From: Tenacibaculum soleae
GTDB lineage: Bacteria; Bacteroidota; Bacteroidia; Flavobacteriales; Flavobacteriaceae
Direction of reading: 5' to 3'
NCBI RefSeq assembly: GCF_001693415.1
Contig: NZ_MAKX01000001.1
Span: 1,196,047-1,260,046 of the forward strand
DNA length: 64,000 nucleotides
The position numbers were made by a program, and so were the translations under genes. The notes below the pieces were generated by a model. It had not been told where the DNA came from, searched no databases, and saw nothing but the letters and a program-made list of their open reading frames with translations. The stretch's first letter is position 1. Each line of letters opens with the position of its first letter. Shown in pieces: positions 18,500-27,380 of this stretch.

Positions 18500-19576
18500 A
18501 TGTTTCAATATATAATTAATAAAATTTTCTACGGATTTTTAACCTTATTTGGAGTAGTTACCGTAATTTTCTTTTTGTTTAACGTGTTACCAGGTGATCC
18601 TGCAAGAATGATGTTAGATCAACGAGAAGATACGGAACAGCTTGAAAATATTAGAAAAAAATATGGTTTTGATAAGCCAATATTTACACAATATTTATAT
18701 TATTTAAATGATGTTTCACCGTTGTCATTACATAGTAAAAATGTTGAAGATTATACTTTTTTATCTGAAAATAAATACACCGCTCAAAAATTATTATCAA
18801 TAGGAAGTGTAATTATAGTTTTTAAATATCCGTATTTACGACAATCATTTCAAAAAAACGGAAAAAATGTATCTGAAGTAATTGCAGAAACCATACCTAA
18901 TACAGCAATTTTAGCAGTTTTAGCAATTGTAATAGCATTATTATTGGGTGTTGTTTTAGGAATTTTATCGGCCTTATTTAAAGATTCTTTTTTTGATAGA
19001 ATTGTAGCAGTAATAAGTACCTTAGGAATGAGTGTGCCGTCTTTTTTCTCGGCAATTTTATTTGCTTGGTTTTTCGGGTTTGTGTTGCATGAGTTTACCG
19101 GATTAAAAATGACAGGGAGTTTATATGAGGTTGATGATTTTGGGGAAGGAAGTTATATTCAGTGGCAAAACTTGTTATTGCCAGCAACAGTGTTAGGTAT
19201 ACGTCCTTTAGCTGTGGTTATACAATTGATGCGAAACTCGTTGTTAGAAACTATGAGTCAAGATTATATAAGAACAGCCAAAGCAAAAGGGTTAACTATG
19301 TATCAGGTAATTCGTAAACATGCGTTAAAAAATTCATTAAACCCTGTGATAACTGCAATTTCGGGTTGGTTTGCATCGATGTTAGCGGGTGCTGTTTTTG
19401 TAGAGTACATTTTTAATTGGAACGGATTAGGGAAAGAAATAGTAAACTCTTTAAATACGTTAGATTTACCTGTGATAATGGGAAGTGTATTAGTGGTGGC
19501 AACATTATTTATATTGATAAATATATTGGTTGATGTTATATATAGTTGGTTAGATCCACGAATTAAATTAAGTTAA
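18500..19576 (+). CDS. DppB/OppB-like ABC transporter permease
   Basis: A 358-residue inner-membrane permease of the dipeptide/oligopeptide/nickel type. The start is at ATG 18500 (MFQYIINKIF), not the upstream TTG codons. It has an N-terminal helix with FNVLPGDPARMMLDQ, four to five further helices, and the EAA motif RTAKAKGLTMYQVIRKHALKNSL near residues 255-280 that contacts the ATPase. No partner permease, ATPase or binding protein is adjacent, so its partners are elsewhere. The next gene starts 2 bases after its stop. Confidence 0.88.
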   Translation: MFQYIINKIFYGFLTLFGVVTVIFFLFNVLPGDPARMMLDQREDTEQLENIRKKYGFDKPIFTQYLYYLNDVSPLSLHSKNVEDYTFLSENKYTAQKLLSIGSVIIVFKYPYLRQSFQKNGKNVSEVIAETIPNTAILAVLAIVIALLLGVVLGILSALFKDSFFDRIVAVISTLGMSVPSFFSAILFAWFFGFVLHEFTGLKMTGSLYEVDDFGEGSYIQWQNLLLPATVLGIRPLAVVIQLMRNSLLETMSQDYIRTAKAKGLTMYQVIRKHALKNSLNPVITAISGWFASMLAGAVFVEYIFNWNGLGKEIVNSLNTLDLPVIMGSVLVVATLFILINILVDVIYSWLDPRIKLS

Positions 19577-19578
19577 TT

Positions 19579-20046
19579 ATGCGATTATTTTTACTTTTAG
19601 TATTGTTTTTAACATTGCAAAGTTGTGCTGTTTTTCAGCCAAAATCTTTTACAAAAGATGCTTTAGATGAAAAACTTGTAACGATTGATAGAGACTCAAT
19701 TTCATTAAGAACAATTTTAGCAAACAATAAAGGAGCCCAACAGTTTATACAAATTTTTGCAACTTATTGTCCGGTAAGTCAAGATAGTTTTGATGATGTT
19801 CTTCTTTTTCAAAAAAAGAATCCTTCATTTAATTATGTTTTTTTATCAGTTGATCACTCTTATTTTGATTGGAAAAGAGCATTAAAAGATATTCCTGTAA
19901 AAGGGGAACATTATTACATTCCTAAAAAAGGAAAAGGTAAATTAGGAACGTTTTTAAAGTTAAAAACAATTCCGAGATTTATGATTTTAAATAAAAAAGG
20001 AGAAATTAAACTATTTAAGTCATCAAGTGTATCAAAGTTAAACTAA
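19579..20046 (+). CDS. Thioredoxin-like lipoprotein with degenerate active site
   Basis: A 155-residue lipoprotein (lipobox LQSC, Cys 16) with a TlpA/thioredoxin fold resembling the gene 106 bases downstream. The usual WCxxC active site reads TYCPVSQDSF, so only the first Cys remains. The rest of the fold is kept: FLSVDHSYFDWKRAL and the cis-Pro region KTIPRFMILNKKGEI. It may lack dithiol-disulfide exchange activity, or act with one Cys. It follows the permease by 2 bases. Confidence 0.75.
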   Translation: MRLFLLLVLFLTLQSCAVFQPKSFTKDALDEKLVTIDRDSISLRTILANNKGAQQFIQIFATYCPVSQDSFDDVLLFQKKNPSFNYVFLSVDHSYFDWKRALKDIPVKGEHYYIPKKGKGKLGTFLKLKTIPRFMILNKKGEIKLFKSSSVSKLN

Positions 20047-20152
20047 GATTAAACTTTAATAATTTTAACGAAACCAAGGTTTCGCAAAAGTTTAATTAAA
20101 GTATTAAAAAAATAATGTACTTTTAACTATTAATCAAATTAAAAACCTATAC

Positions 20153-20641
20153 ATGAAAAAAATAATTTACATCTTCGCTTTTATATTACTTGTATCTTGT
20201 AATGGAGAAAAACCATCAGCTTTTCCTGAAGAGGTTTTAAATGAAAAACTTTTAACCCTAAATGAAGAGTCAATAACATTTAAGGAGGTTTTAGCTAAAC
20301 ATAAAGGGAAAAAAATAATGTTTGAACTTTGTGCATCTTGGTGTGTTGAATGTATTTCGGGAATACCAAAAATTAAAAAATTAAAAGCAAAGTATCCAGA
20401 TGTTGTTTTTGTTTTTTTATCGATAGATAAAACAATACCACAGTGGAAAAAAGGGATTGAACGTTTTTTTAATATAGAAGGAGAGCATTATTTTATGCCA
20501 GCAGCGCTAAAAGGAGGGTATGCAAAAGGTTTTGATATAAAAGATATACCAAGTTATATGGTGGTAAATGAGTTAGGGATTACCGCTTTGGCAAATGTAG
20601 CAGAATCTGATGACCCAAGAATAGAAGCGGCATTAAAATAA
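20153..20641 (+). CDS. TlpA-like thioredoxin lipoprotein with WCVEC
   Basis: A 162-residue lipoprotein (lipobox LVSC, Cys 16) with a thioredoxin domain. The redox motif ASWCVEC is near residue 62 and the cis-Pro region DIPSYMVVNELG near 134. It would act as a periplasmic thiol reductant. It is a tandem paralogue of the preceding gene, sharing the leader (LNEKLLTLNEESITFKEVLA against LDEKLVTIDRDSISLRTILA). Confidence 0.85.
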   Translation: MKKIIYIFAFILLVSCNGEKPSAFPEEVLNEKLLTLNEESITFKEVLAKHKGKKIMFELCASWCVECISGIPKIKKLKAKYPDVVFVFLSIDKTIPQWKKGIERFFNIEGEHYFMPAALKGGYAKGFDIKDIPSYMVVNELGITALANVAESDDPRIEAALK

Positions 20642-20672
20642 AATATAAATAAACATAAATTAGATTACAGTT

Positions 20673-21431
20673 TTGAGAAAAAAGATAGTTGCAGGTAACT
20701 GGAAAATGAATAAAAATATTGATGAAACTAAAAAGTTAATCAAGCAAATTAAAAAAGGAGTAAAGAAAAAGGTAGATAAAGATACTAGAGTAATTGTAGC
20801 ACCAAGTTTTGTAAATTTAAACACAGCAATAAAAAGAGCTAAGAAATCTAAAATAGAAGTAGCTGCTCAAAACATGCATCAATCAAAAAGTGGTGCTTTT
20901 ACAGGTGAAGTTTCAGCCGAAATGTTGACATCTTTAGGGTTAGATTTAGTTATTTTAGGGCATTCTGAACGTAGAGAGTATTTTGGAGAAACTAATAAGG
21001 TGTTAGCCGAAAAAGTTTCAGCAGCTTTAGATAATAAGTTAGAAATAATTTTTTGTTTTGGAGAAGTTTTAGAAGATCGTAAATCTGAAAATCATTTTAA
21101 AATAGTTGAAAGTCAGCTAAAAGAAGGATTGTTTCATTTAGAAGGAAAAGATTTTTTTAATATAACACTAGCGTATGAGCCTGTTTGGGCAATTGGCACA
21201 GGAGAAACAGCATCTCCAGAACAAGCGCAAGAAATGCATGCTTTTATTAGAGAAGTTATAGCAAAAGAATATGGTGATGAAGTAGCAAAAAGTATCTCTA
21301 TATTATATGGAGGAAGTGTGAAGCCAGCAAATGCAAAAGAAATTTTTTCTAAAGCAGATGTTGATGGAGGGTTAATAGGAGGAGCTGCCTTAAAAGCAGA
21401 TGATTTTGTAGCGATTATTAAATCTATTTAA
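20673..21431 (+). CDS. tpiA: Triosephosphate isomerase (TTG start)
   Basis: A 252-residue TIM, interconverting DHAP and glyceraldehyde 3-phosphate in glycolysis. The N-terminal strand RKKIVAGNWKMN needs the TTG codon at 20673 as the start; the first ATG lies inside that strand. The catalytic His is in LGHSERRE near residue 92, the catalytic Glu in YEPVWAIGTG near 168, and phosphate-binding segments GGSVKPAN and GLIGGAAL are near 212-240. Its stop overlaps the prmA start by one base (TAATG), so tpiA-prmA-clpS read as an operon. Confidence 0.96.
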   Translation: MRKKIVAGNWKMNKNIDETKKLIKQIKKGVKKKVDKDTRVIVAPSFVNLNTAIKRAKKSKIEVAAQNMHQSKSGAFTGEVSAEMLTSLGLDLVILGHSERREYFGETNKVLAEKVSAALDNKLEIIFCFGEVLEDRKSENHFKIVESQLKEGLFHLEGKDFFNITLAYEPVWAIGTGETASPEQAQEMHAFIREVIAKEYGDEVAKSISILYGGSVKPANAKEIFSKADVDGGLIGGAALKADDFVAIIKSI

Positions 21432-22264
21432 TGGATAATATATATATTGAGTATGTTTTTGAGGTATCACCGAAAGAACCAGCAACCGAAATTTTAATAG
21501 CAGAATTAGGAGAAATTGGTTTTGAAAGTTTCGTTGAAAGTGAGTATGGAGTAACAGCGTATATCCAAAAAAATGATTGGAAAGAAAATATATTAGAAGA
21601 TGTTTTTATTTTAAAATCAGAAGCCTTTTCAATTGATTTTAAATACAATGAAATAGCACAAACAAATTGGAATGCTGAATGGGAAAAGAATTTTAATCCA
21701 ATTCAGGTAGATGATTTAGTAAGTATACGAGCACCATTTCATACAAACCCTAATTTAAAATACGATATCGTAATAGAACCAAAAATGAGTTTTGGAACAG
21801 GGCATCACGAAACAACCCATATGATGGTGCAGCATTTACTTAATTTAGATTTAGCCGATAAAAAAGTGTTAGATATGGGGTGTGGTACTGGAATTTTAGC
21901 AATTTTTGCAGAAATGAAAGGAGCGCAGCCAATAGATGCGATAGATATTGATGCTTGGTGTTATGAAAATTCAATAGAAAATGTTGAGCGAAATAACTGT
22001 AAAAGTATTTCGGTTTATGAAGGAGATGCTGCTTTGTTAGATAATAAAAAATACGATGTTATTATCGCTAATATTAATCGTAATATTTTATTGAATGACA
22101 TGAAAAAATTCACTAAGTGTTTAAATGAAGAAGGTGTTTTGTTGTTAAGTGGATTTTATAAAGAAGACATTCCTGTGATAGACTTAGAAGTCTCAAAATA
22201 TGGTTTAACATTAAATAAGACAATAAAAAGAAATAATTGGGTAGCTTTGCAGTATCAAAAATAG
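21431..22264 (+). CDS. prmA: Ribosomal protein L11 methyltransferase
   Basis: A 277-residue SAM-dependent methyltransferase that methylates ribosomal protein L11. It has an N-terminal substrate domain (residues about 1-60) with SPKEPATEILIAELGEIGFE, then PKMSFGTGHHETT near 117, the SAM motif LDMGCGTGILAIFA near 138 and motif IV IANINRNIL near 203. The length and motif order match PrmA. It lies between tpiA and clpS in one operon. Confidence 0.95.
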   Translation: MDNIYIEYVFEVSPKEPATEILIAELGEIGFESFVESEYGVTAYIQKNDWKENILEDVFILKSEAFSIDFKYNEIAQTNWNAEWEKNFNPIQVDDLVSIRAPFHTNPNLKYDIVIEPKMSFGTGHHETTHMMVQHLLNLDLADKKVLDMGCGTGILAIFAEMKGAQPIDAIDIDAWCYENSIENVERNNCKSISVYEGDAALLDNKKYDVIIANINRNILLNDMKKFTKCLNEEGVLLLSGFYKEDIPVIDLEVSKYGLTLNKTIKRNNWVALQYQK

Positions 22265-22269
22265 CATAA

Positions 22270-22545
22270 ATGAGTACAATAGAGAAAATACAAGAAGAGC
22301 TAGATGTTTTGATTCAAGAAACAAAAAAGCACGAAATTATTTTACACAATGATGATGTAAATACATTCGATTTTGTAATTGATAGTTTGGTTAGTGTTTG
22401 TGATCATACATTAGAGCAAGCTGAACAATGTTCTGTTTTAGTACATTATAAAGGTAAGTGTACAGTTAAAACAGGTGAGTATAAAGATCTAGAAGCAAGA
22501 TGCTCAAAATTGTTACAGTTAGGTTTATCTGCAGAGGTTGTTTAA
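22270..22545 (+). CDS. clpS: ClpS adaptor of the ClpAP protease
   Basis: A 91-residue ClpS. The HNDDVNTFDFVIDSL segment near residues 26-40 and the EQAEQCSVLVHYKGKCTVKTG region are the N-degron binding pocket of the family. It delivers N-end-rule substrates to ClpA in the cytoplasm. It lies 5 bases after prmA; the next gene begins 1 base after its stop. Confidence 0.93.
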   Translation: MSTIEKIQEELDVLIQETKKHEIILHNDDVNTFDFVIDSLVSVCDHTLEQAEQCSVLVHYKGKCTVKTGEYKDLEARCSKLLQLGLSAEVV

Positions 22546-22546
22546 T

Positions 22547-22819
22547 ATGGAAAATATTTTTAGATATTACGAGTTTTCTGATTTTATAAAAGATAAATCA
22601 GCAACTTTTTCAGAAAATGAAATATGTTTTTCAGTATTAAACGAGCAACATTTTTTAATTTTTGAAAAAAATAAGGACACTTATAACTTATATGTTTCAA
22701 AATATAAGGCGGAAATAGAAATAGGAGTAAAAGCTCCAGAGATATTGGAAATGTTAATAAAAGATTATGATAAATCAATACCAGATCATAGAATAGTGCT
22801 AAGAAAATATTTATATTAA
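22547..22819 (+). CDS. Small hypothetical protein (90 residues) after clpS
   Basis: The start is at ATG 22547, 1 base after the clpS stop; the frame reaches back to a TTG inside clpS but that is unlikely. It is a soluble, acidic protein with aromatic residues (YYEFSDF, YNLYVSKYK). It has no membrane segment or known motif. The position and tight spacing support co-transcription with clpS. The function is unknown. A hairpin terminator follows. Confidence 0.65.
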   Translation: MENIFRYYEFSDFIKDKSATFSENEICFSVLNEQHFLIFEKNKDTYNLYVSKYKAEIEIGVKAPEILEMLIKDYDKSIPDHRIVLRKYLY

Positions 22820-23337
22820 AAACTCAAAAAACTTTTTTTGAGTTTTTTTTGTTTTTTAATGTGACTATTTAAAAAAGAGAGTGTCTAAATAAATGTGAAT
22901 AAGGTAGTAATATTTAAAATGTCATATAAGTTCCCCTCAGTTGTTACCTTATAATAACTTTTTCTAAGTAGAATGCCCCCTTTTGTATTCCTAGGTATAG
23001 GATAATATTTTGAAAAGAGAAGTTTATAATAAAAATGGCAAAAAATAGTAGTAGTTAGTTTTTATACTAAGTTTGGTTAAAGGGCCTTGAGCATATGTTT
23101 AAGGCCTTTTTATTATAAATTTAAAGCTTTTTTTTTTAAGTTCTTGTATTTCCGTGTTTTGTTTTGTATTTTTATTAAAACTCAAAAGAGATTTAGACTT
23201 TTAAGTTAATTAAGAAGGGTATAAAATTTATAAATTATATTTTTGCATTCATGTTAAAGTCTTTTTAGAAAATAAAAAGTGGTTAATTAATGTTGTGTAT
23301 TTTTAAATAAAAAAGTTAGATTCTAAAAAAAAAACTT
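22820..23337. other. 518-base non-coding gap with two terminators
   Basis: A terminator (AACTCAAAAAA pairing with TTTTTTGAGTT) at 22820-22851 closes the tpiA operon. A second hairpin with GGCCTT/AAGGCC and a T-run is at 23079-23112; no gene lies before it, so an unannotated small transcript could end there. A -7-like TATTTTTG at 23238-23245 is the likely promoter of the OmpA-like gene, leaving a leader of about 85 bases. I see no ORF worth calling in the rest. Confidence 0.6.
23079..23112 (+). terminator. Orphan hairpin terminator
   Basis: GGCCTT and AAGGCC pair across a 12-base loop, followed by TTTTTATTA. It is 230 bases past the previous operon's terminator and well upstream of the next gene. 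Confidence 0.65.
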
Positions 23338-25284
23338 ATGAAAAAAATAATACTATTTTTATTAATATTATCAAATGTTGTTGCTTACGGTCAGCGTATA
23401 TCAGCTGCAAATAAATTTTTTGAAGAGTTTTCTTATAAAAAGTCGGCAGAATTGTTTGAGTCTATATATAATAAAGGAGATTCTTCACAAATAGTGTTGA
23501 GTAAATTGGCAGATTCATACTATTATAACGCTGAGTTTAAAAAAGCAGAAAGTTGGTATGAGAAATTATTACGAATTTTTGAAAAAGAAGAAACTCCTCA
23601 ACATTTTTTTAGATATGCACAAGTACTTAAAAGTAATGGGAAAGTAGCTGAATCTGATAGGTGGCTTCAGAAATTAAAAACTTTAAAAGAAACAGATAGT
23701 AGAGCTGTTGCTTTAGAAAAAAATGAAGATTATTTTGCTAAGTATACAAATAAAAAAGAAACCTATATAAATATTTATAATGTTTCAACAAATACAAAGT
23801 ATTCAGATTTTGGAGGCTTTTTGTATAAAGATGAATTATATTTTGCATCGACAAGGCCAACAAAAATAAAAAGGGATAATAAAATATACGCATGGAATAA
23901 GCAGCCGTTTTTGAATATTTATCGTTCAGGTTTAAAAGAGTTAAATAGTGATGGAGTGGTTGATCTTTCAGTTACGGAAAAATTAATAGAGTTAAATACA
24001 CCTTATCATGAGTCTAATATTGTAATTACAAATGATGGTAATACAATATATTTTACCAGAGATAATTTTGATGGAAAAAAAGTAAAGAAAGGTGAGGATA
24101 GTGCCGTTCATTTAAAGATATACAAAGCAACAAGAGATAATGATAAATGGATAGATGTAAAAGAATTGCCATTTAATACAGATGATTATTCTTGTGGTCA
24201 TCCAGCACTGAGTCTTGATGAAAAAACGCTTTATTTCGTGTCTGACATGCCTGGGGGTTTTGGTGAAACAGATATTTATAAAGTAGCAATACTAGAAAGT
24301 AATAATTATGGTTCTCCAGTAAATTTAGGCTGGAAAATAAATACAGAAAGTAGAGAGATGTTCCCTTTTGTTGGGGCAGATAATACATTTTACTTTGCTT
24401 CAGATGGCCATATTGGTTTAGGGGCATTAGATGTTTTTGAATCAAAAATTAAAGATAATGAATTCACAAATCCTGTAAATTTAGGTACTCCAATAAATGG
24501 TCCAAAAGACGATTTTTCTTTTGTAGTTAATAAAGAAAAAAGTAAGGGCTTTTTCTCATCTAATAGAAAAAAAGGGAAAGGGGATGATGATATTTATAGT
24601 TTTTTGATTTATGATTGTAAGCAAAATATTGAAGGAGTTATAAAAAATTCTATTACAGGTCAGCCAATGTCAAACGTAAAGGTGGTTTTGGTAGATGATG
24701 AAGGTAATCTTGTGTCTGAACAAATAACGAAAGAAAATGGAAGTTACTTGTTTAAAACAATAGATTGTGAAAGAAAGTTTACGGTAACAGCATCTAAAGA
24801 TGATTACAGAAGAGTGCTTAAAGAAACACAAACTTTAGATGTTGATAAAGCAATAGTTAATGTTGATTTACAGCTAGAGCCTTTGGTTTTTGAAGATCAG
24901 ATAGTTATTAAACCTATTTATTTTGATTTTGGTCTGTCAAATATTAGAGAAGATTCAGAATATGAATTAGAGCATATTGTATCTGTGATGAAGAATAATC
25001 CAAGTATGATCATTAAAATTGAATCGCATACAGATAGTAGAGGAACAAAAGGTTATAACAGAAGATTGTCTACAAGTAGAGCTGTTTCTACAAGGAATTA
25101 TATAATATCTAGAGGTATCTCTTCAACTCGTATAAAAAGTGCTTTAGGGTATGGGGAAAGTCAGTTGTTAAACAAGTGTAATGATACAAATCAGGATAAA
25201 TGTACTGAAGAGGAACATCAAGAAAACAGGCGTTCATATTTTTATATTGTTGAAGGGGGAGTTAATGTTAAAACAAGTAATTAA
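23338..25284 (+). CDS. PorE-like OmpA-family protein (T9SS or gliding-associated)
   Basis: A 648-residue exported protein. The signal peptide ends at about VAYGQ. The order is TPR (about 20-130), PD40 beta-propeller blades (about 140-420, for example HPALSLDEKTLYFVSDMPGG), a carboxypeptidase-regulatory-like beta sandwich (NIEGVIKNSITGQPMSNVKV, about 430-510) and an OmpA C-terminal peptidoglycan-binding domain (IESHTDSRGTKGYNRRLSTS near 560-580). This layout matches PorE of the type IX secretion system. Paralogues with the same layout occur in Flavobacteriia and no porP neighbour is present, so PorE itself is not certain. Confidence 0.8.
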   Translation: MKKIILFLLILSNVVAYGQRISAANKFFEEFSYKKSAELFESIYNKGDSSQIVLSKLADSYYYNAEFKKAESWYEKLLRIFEKEETPQHFFRYAQVLKSNGKVAESDRWLQKLKTLKETDSRAVALEKNEDYFAKYTNKKETYINIYNVSTNTKYSDFGGFLYKDELYFASTRPTKIKRDNKIYAWNKQPFLNIYRSGLKELNSDGVVDLSVTEKLIELNTPYHESNIVITNDGNTIYFTRDNFDGKKVKKGEDSAVHLKIYKATRDNDKWIDVKELPFNTDDYSCGHPALSLDEKTLYFVSDMPGGFGETDIYKVAILESNNYGSPVNLGWKINTESREMFPFVGADNTFYFASDGHIGLGALDVFESKIKDNEFTNPVNLGTPINGPKDDFSFVVNKEKSKGFFSSNRKKGKGDDDIYSFLIYDCKQNIEGVIKNSITGQPMSNVKVVLVDDEGNLVSEQITKENGSYLFKTIDCERKFTVTASKDDYRRVLKETQTLDVDKAIVNVDLQLEPLVFEDQIVIKPIYFDFGLSNIREDSEYELEHIVSVMKNNPSMIIKIESHTDSRGTKGYNRRLSTSRAVSTRNYIISRGISSTRIKSALGYGESQLLNKCNDTNQDKCTEEEHQENRRSYFYIVEGGVNVKTSN

Positions 25285-25310
25285 GGTTTTATAGATTTTA
25301 TCGTTTGATA

Positions 25311-25348
25311 AAAAAACCTCGAAGTAGTTATTACTTCGAGGTTTTTTT
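25311..25348 (+). terminator. Terminator after the OmpA-like gene
   Basis: AACCTCGAAGTA pairs perfectly with TACTTCGAGGTT, flanked by an A-run and a T-run. Confidence 0.9.
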
Positions 25349-25370
25349 ATATGATGTATTTTAAAAAAAG

Positions 25371-25400
25371 AAAAACCACATAAATAAATATGTGGTTTTT
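25371..25400 (-). terminator. Terminator after tRNA-Arg
   Basis: AAAACCACATA pairs with TATGTGGTTTT. It lies at the 3' side of the minus-strand tRNA-Arg gene, with the T-run on that strand. Confidence 0.75.
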
Positions 25401-25401
25401 G

Positions 25402-25475
25402 TGACCTCGACAGGATTCAAACCTGTAACCTCTTGAGCCGTAATCAAGTGCGCTATTCAGTTGCGCCACGAGGCC
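25402..25475 (-). tRNA. tRNA-Arg (anticodon ACG)
   Basis: Reading the minus strand gives a full cloverleaf. The acceptor GGCCTCG pairs with CGAGGTC (one G-T pair). The D arm contains GCGC, the anticodon stem CTTGA/TCAAG closes a 7-base loop TTACGGC with anticodon ACG, and the T arm contains GGTTTGAATCC. The discriminator base is A and CCA is not encoded. Confidence 0.95.
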
Positions 25476-25552
25476 GTTTTGCGGGTGCAAATATAGGAAT
25501 GTTTTTTAATTAAATAAAATAAATAAACACTTTTTTTAATTTTATTTTTTAA

Positions 25553-25780
25553 TTATTCACCAACCTCTTGTTTAAAGTTAGTGACAATTTTTTGAGCGTC
25601 TTCAAAATCAGACTTATAGATGAATAATTCGCAAGAAGCTTCTGTTGTGCCGAATCCTGCTAATCTTCCAGATTCTTTACTATCTTTTATTAAAGTGGCT
25701 ATTTTAGCTTGGTCAAGTAAAAAAGCAAGTCTGTTTGTTAAGATGGTAGTTCCTGTATATATTTTTATGTGTTCTTTCAT
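25553..25780 (-). CDS. DUF2007-like putative signal-transducing protein
   Basis: A 75-residue protein with the DUF2007 pattern: an N-terminal strand IKIYTGTTILTNRLAFLLDQ, a GxxTE-type middle and a C-terminal ELFIYKSDFEDAQKIV. The family has a ferredoxin-like fold related to PII-type proteins, and its function is unknown. It is the first of two small minus-strand genes here. Confidence 0.75.
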   Translation of the reverse strand: MKEHIKIYTGTTILTNRLAFLLDQAKIATLIKDSKESGRLAGFGTTEASCELFIYKSDFEDAQKIVTNFKQEVGE

Positions 25781-25792
25781 AATTATAAGGTT

Positions 25793-25945
25793 TTAATCCA
25801 ATGAATTTGTAGTAACAAAAGCGCGCCATCCAATAATTGCTAATTGAAGTTTTGAAGCTTTAGATATATCTAACTCCTTTTTTGTGAAAGAAGGTAGTAG
25901 TGCTTTGTTTAGTTTAGCGAGTATTTTAAATAGTTGTTTTTTCAT
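25793..25945 (-). CDS. Small conserved-looking protein (50 residues)
   Basis: ATG at 25945 to TAA at 25793 encodes 50 residues starting MKKQLFKILAKLNKALLPSF. It has a basic amphipathic N-terminal helix, a central KELDISKASKLQL and the C-terminal IIGWRAFVTTNSLD. Similar 50-residue proteins ending in W-R-x-[YF]-V-T-T are common in Flavobacteriia and are sometimes labelled SsrA-binding protein, which I think is a misannotation. It ends 12 bases before the DUF2007-like gene. The function is unknown. Confidence 0.65.
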   Translation of the reverse strand: MKKQLFKILAKLNKALLPSFTKKELDISKASKLQLAIIGWRAFVTTNSLD

Positions 25946-26042
25946 TATAAGATGAATCTGTTATATCAAAAATACTGAAAAATAATTTGCCATATAAAGC
26001 GGAGGGTAAAATTGCCACTCCGCTTATTGTAGTATTATAAGG

Positions 26043-27380
26043 TTACTTTTTATTCTCCATCATTTTTTTAGCAAGGTCGGCACCAATTAATGATTGTAAT
26101 AGGTTTCCGTCGTTTCCGCTTTTACCGCCTTCAATATAAGTAGATGGTAGCTGTAAATCTTTTATTTGCCCTGCAACACCAACGGCTGTTTTATATTCCC
26201 ATTCGGCTTTTTCTTGAGGAGTTAAACCAGCGCTTACTAATTTAGCATTTTCGTAATACTGAGCATCTGCAGCAACTTTTTTACTTTTTGCTTTAAACTG
26301 TTCTACTTCAAATTGTTTTTTCTCTTTTATTAAGTTGAACCCAGCTACTTTGGCTTCGGTTTCTGCTTCTATTGTTTGTTGAATTTGAATTTTCTCTAAT
26401 CGAGCTCTTTCTTTTGCTTTTTCAGATTCTCCTTTAGCAACTTCTTTCTTTGCTCTGTAGTATTCGCGTTCAGCTTGTTGTTTTTCTAACTGAGTTTGTG
26501 CAACTTCATTTTTTTGTAAATCTAAACGTTCGTCAAAAGAAGCTTCCCAGTCAATACCTGTTACTTGTGCTTGGTAAATTTTTAATCCATATTGTTTTAA
26601 AGTGTTTGAATTATCTCTAATAATGTTTCCGTTGGTGTCTCTTTTTATTCTAAACTTTTTTTGTTTACTAGATTTACCAACTTTTATTTTTCTAATAGTA
26701 GTAGTGTCTCCTACAATTTCATTGATGTTTTCAGATTCATAATATTGTTCTACCTGATACATCCCATTTTCTAATTGATCTCTAAAATATCTGTCAAAGT
26801 CTGATGCCTGTCCTGAAATATAATCTTGAGCATCCATCAATTTACAAGTGTTTTTTATAGCTGCATCAATGTTAGGTAAAACTCTTCCGTAAATTAACTT
26901 AGATTCGCTTCTATTTCTGTCGGCCATATTTAAAAATACTTCCTCGTCGTTAATATTTACTCCAACAATTACTGAGGTGCTTATTTCTGCTTTAATAGCA
27001 TCGCTAAATTCCCATTTTTGCGCTTTTCTATTGTAGATTCCTCTGTCGCTTTTTGGTAATTGGCTTTCGTCGTCAACAATAATGTCTTTTATAGATGTTT
27101 CATAAGATAGGGGAATAATTCGCCCCCACCACTTAAGTTTTAAACCTTGTGTAGTAATCATTTTGTCGCCACCAGAAACGTATTGTACTGCGTAAGCTGT
27201 ACCTGCATCAGCATAAAAAAACATTCCTGTTATAATACTCATAATGGCTCCAAGAACTGTAAATTGAATACTCCTTTGTAGGGTAAACCAGTTTAAGATT
27301 TTACTGTTTTTAATAATTGAGTTTAATACAATGGTAATTAACCCTGTAATAATTAGTAATACTCCGATAAATGTTAGCAT
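26043..27380 (-). CDS. SPFH/band 7 domain membrane protein
   Basis: A 445-residue protein with two N-terminal membrane helices (residues about 3-20 and 40-60), then a stomatin/prohibitin-flotillin (SPFH) domain and a long charged coiled coil (LEKQQAEREYYRAKKEVAKG, about residues 300-390), and a C-terminal IEGGKSGNDG-type tail. SPFH proteins assemble large membrane rings or microdomains. The domain call comes from the architecture, with no hallmark motif beyond it. The long upstream gap suggests it has its own promoter. Confidence 0.75.
   Translation of the reverse strand: MLTFIGVLLIITGLITIVLNSIIKNSKILNWFTLQRSIQFTVLGAIMSIITGMFFYADAGTAYAVQYVSGGDKMITTQGLKLKWWGRIIPLSYETSIKDIIVDDESQLPKSDRGIYNRKAQKWEFSDAIKAEISTSVIVGVNINDEEVFLNMADRNRSESKLIYGRVLPNIDAAIKNTCKLMDAQDYISGQASDFDRYFRDQLENGMYQVEQYYESENINEIVGDTTTIRKIKVGKSSKQKKFRIKRDTNGNIIRDNSNTLKQYGLKIYQAQVTGIDWEASFDERLDLQKNEVAQTQLEKQQAEREYYRAKKEVAKGESEKAKERARLEKIQIQQTIEAETEAKVAGFNLIKEKKQFEVEQFKAKSKKVAADAQYYENAKLVSAGLTPQEKAEWEYKTAVGVAGQIKDLQLPSTYIEGGKSGNDGNLLQSLIGADLAKKMMENKK

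Noticed and set aside
25793..25945. The 50-residue protein as a true SsrA-binding protein SmpB
   Set aside because: SmpB is about 150 residues with an OB-fold; this protein is far too short and lacks its motifs.
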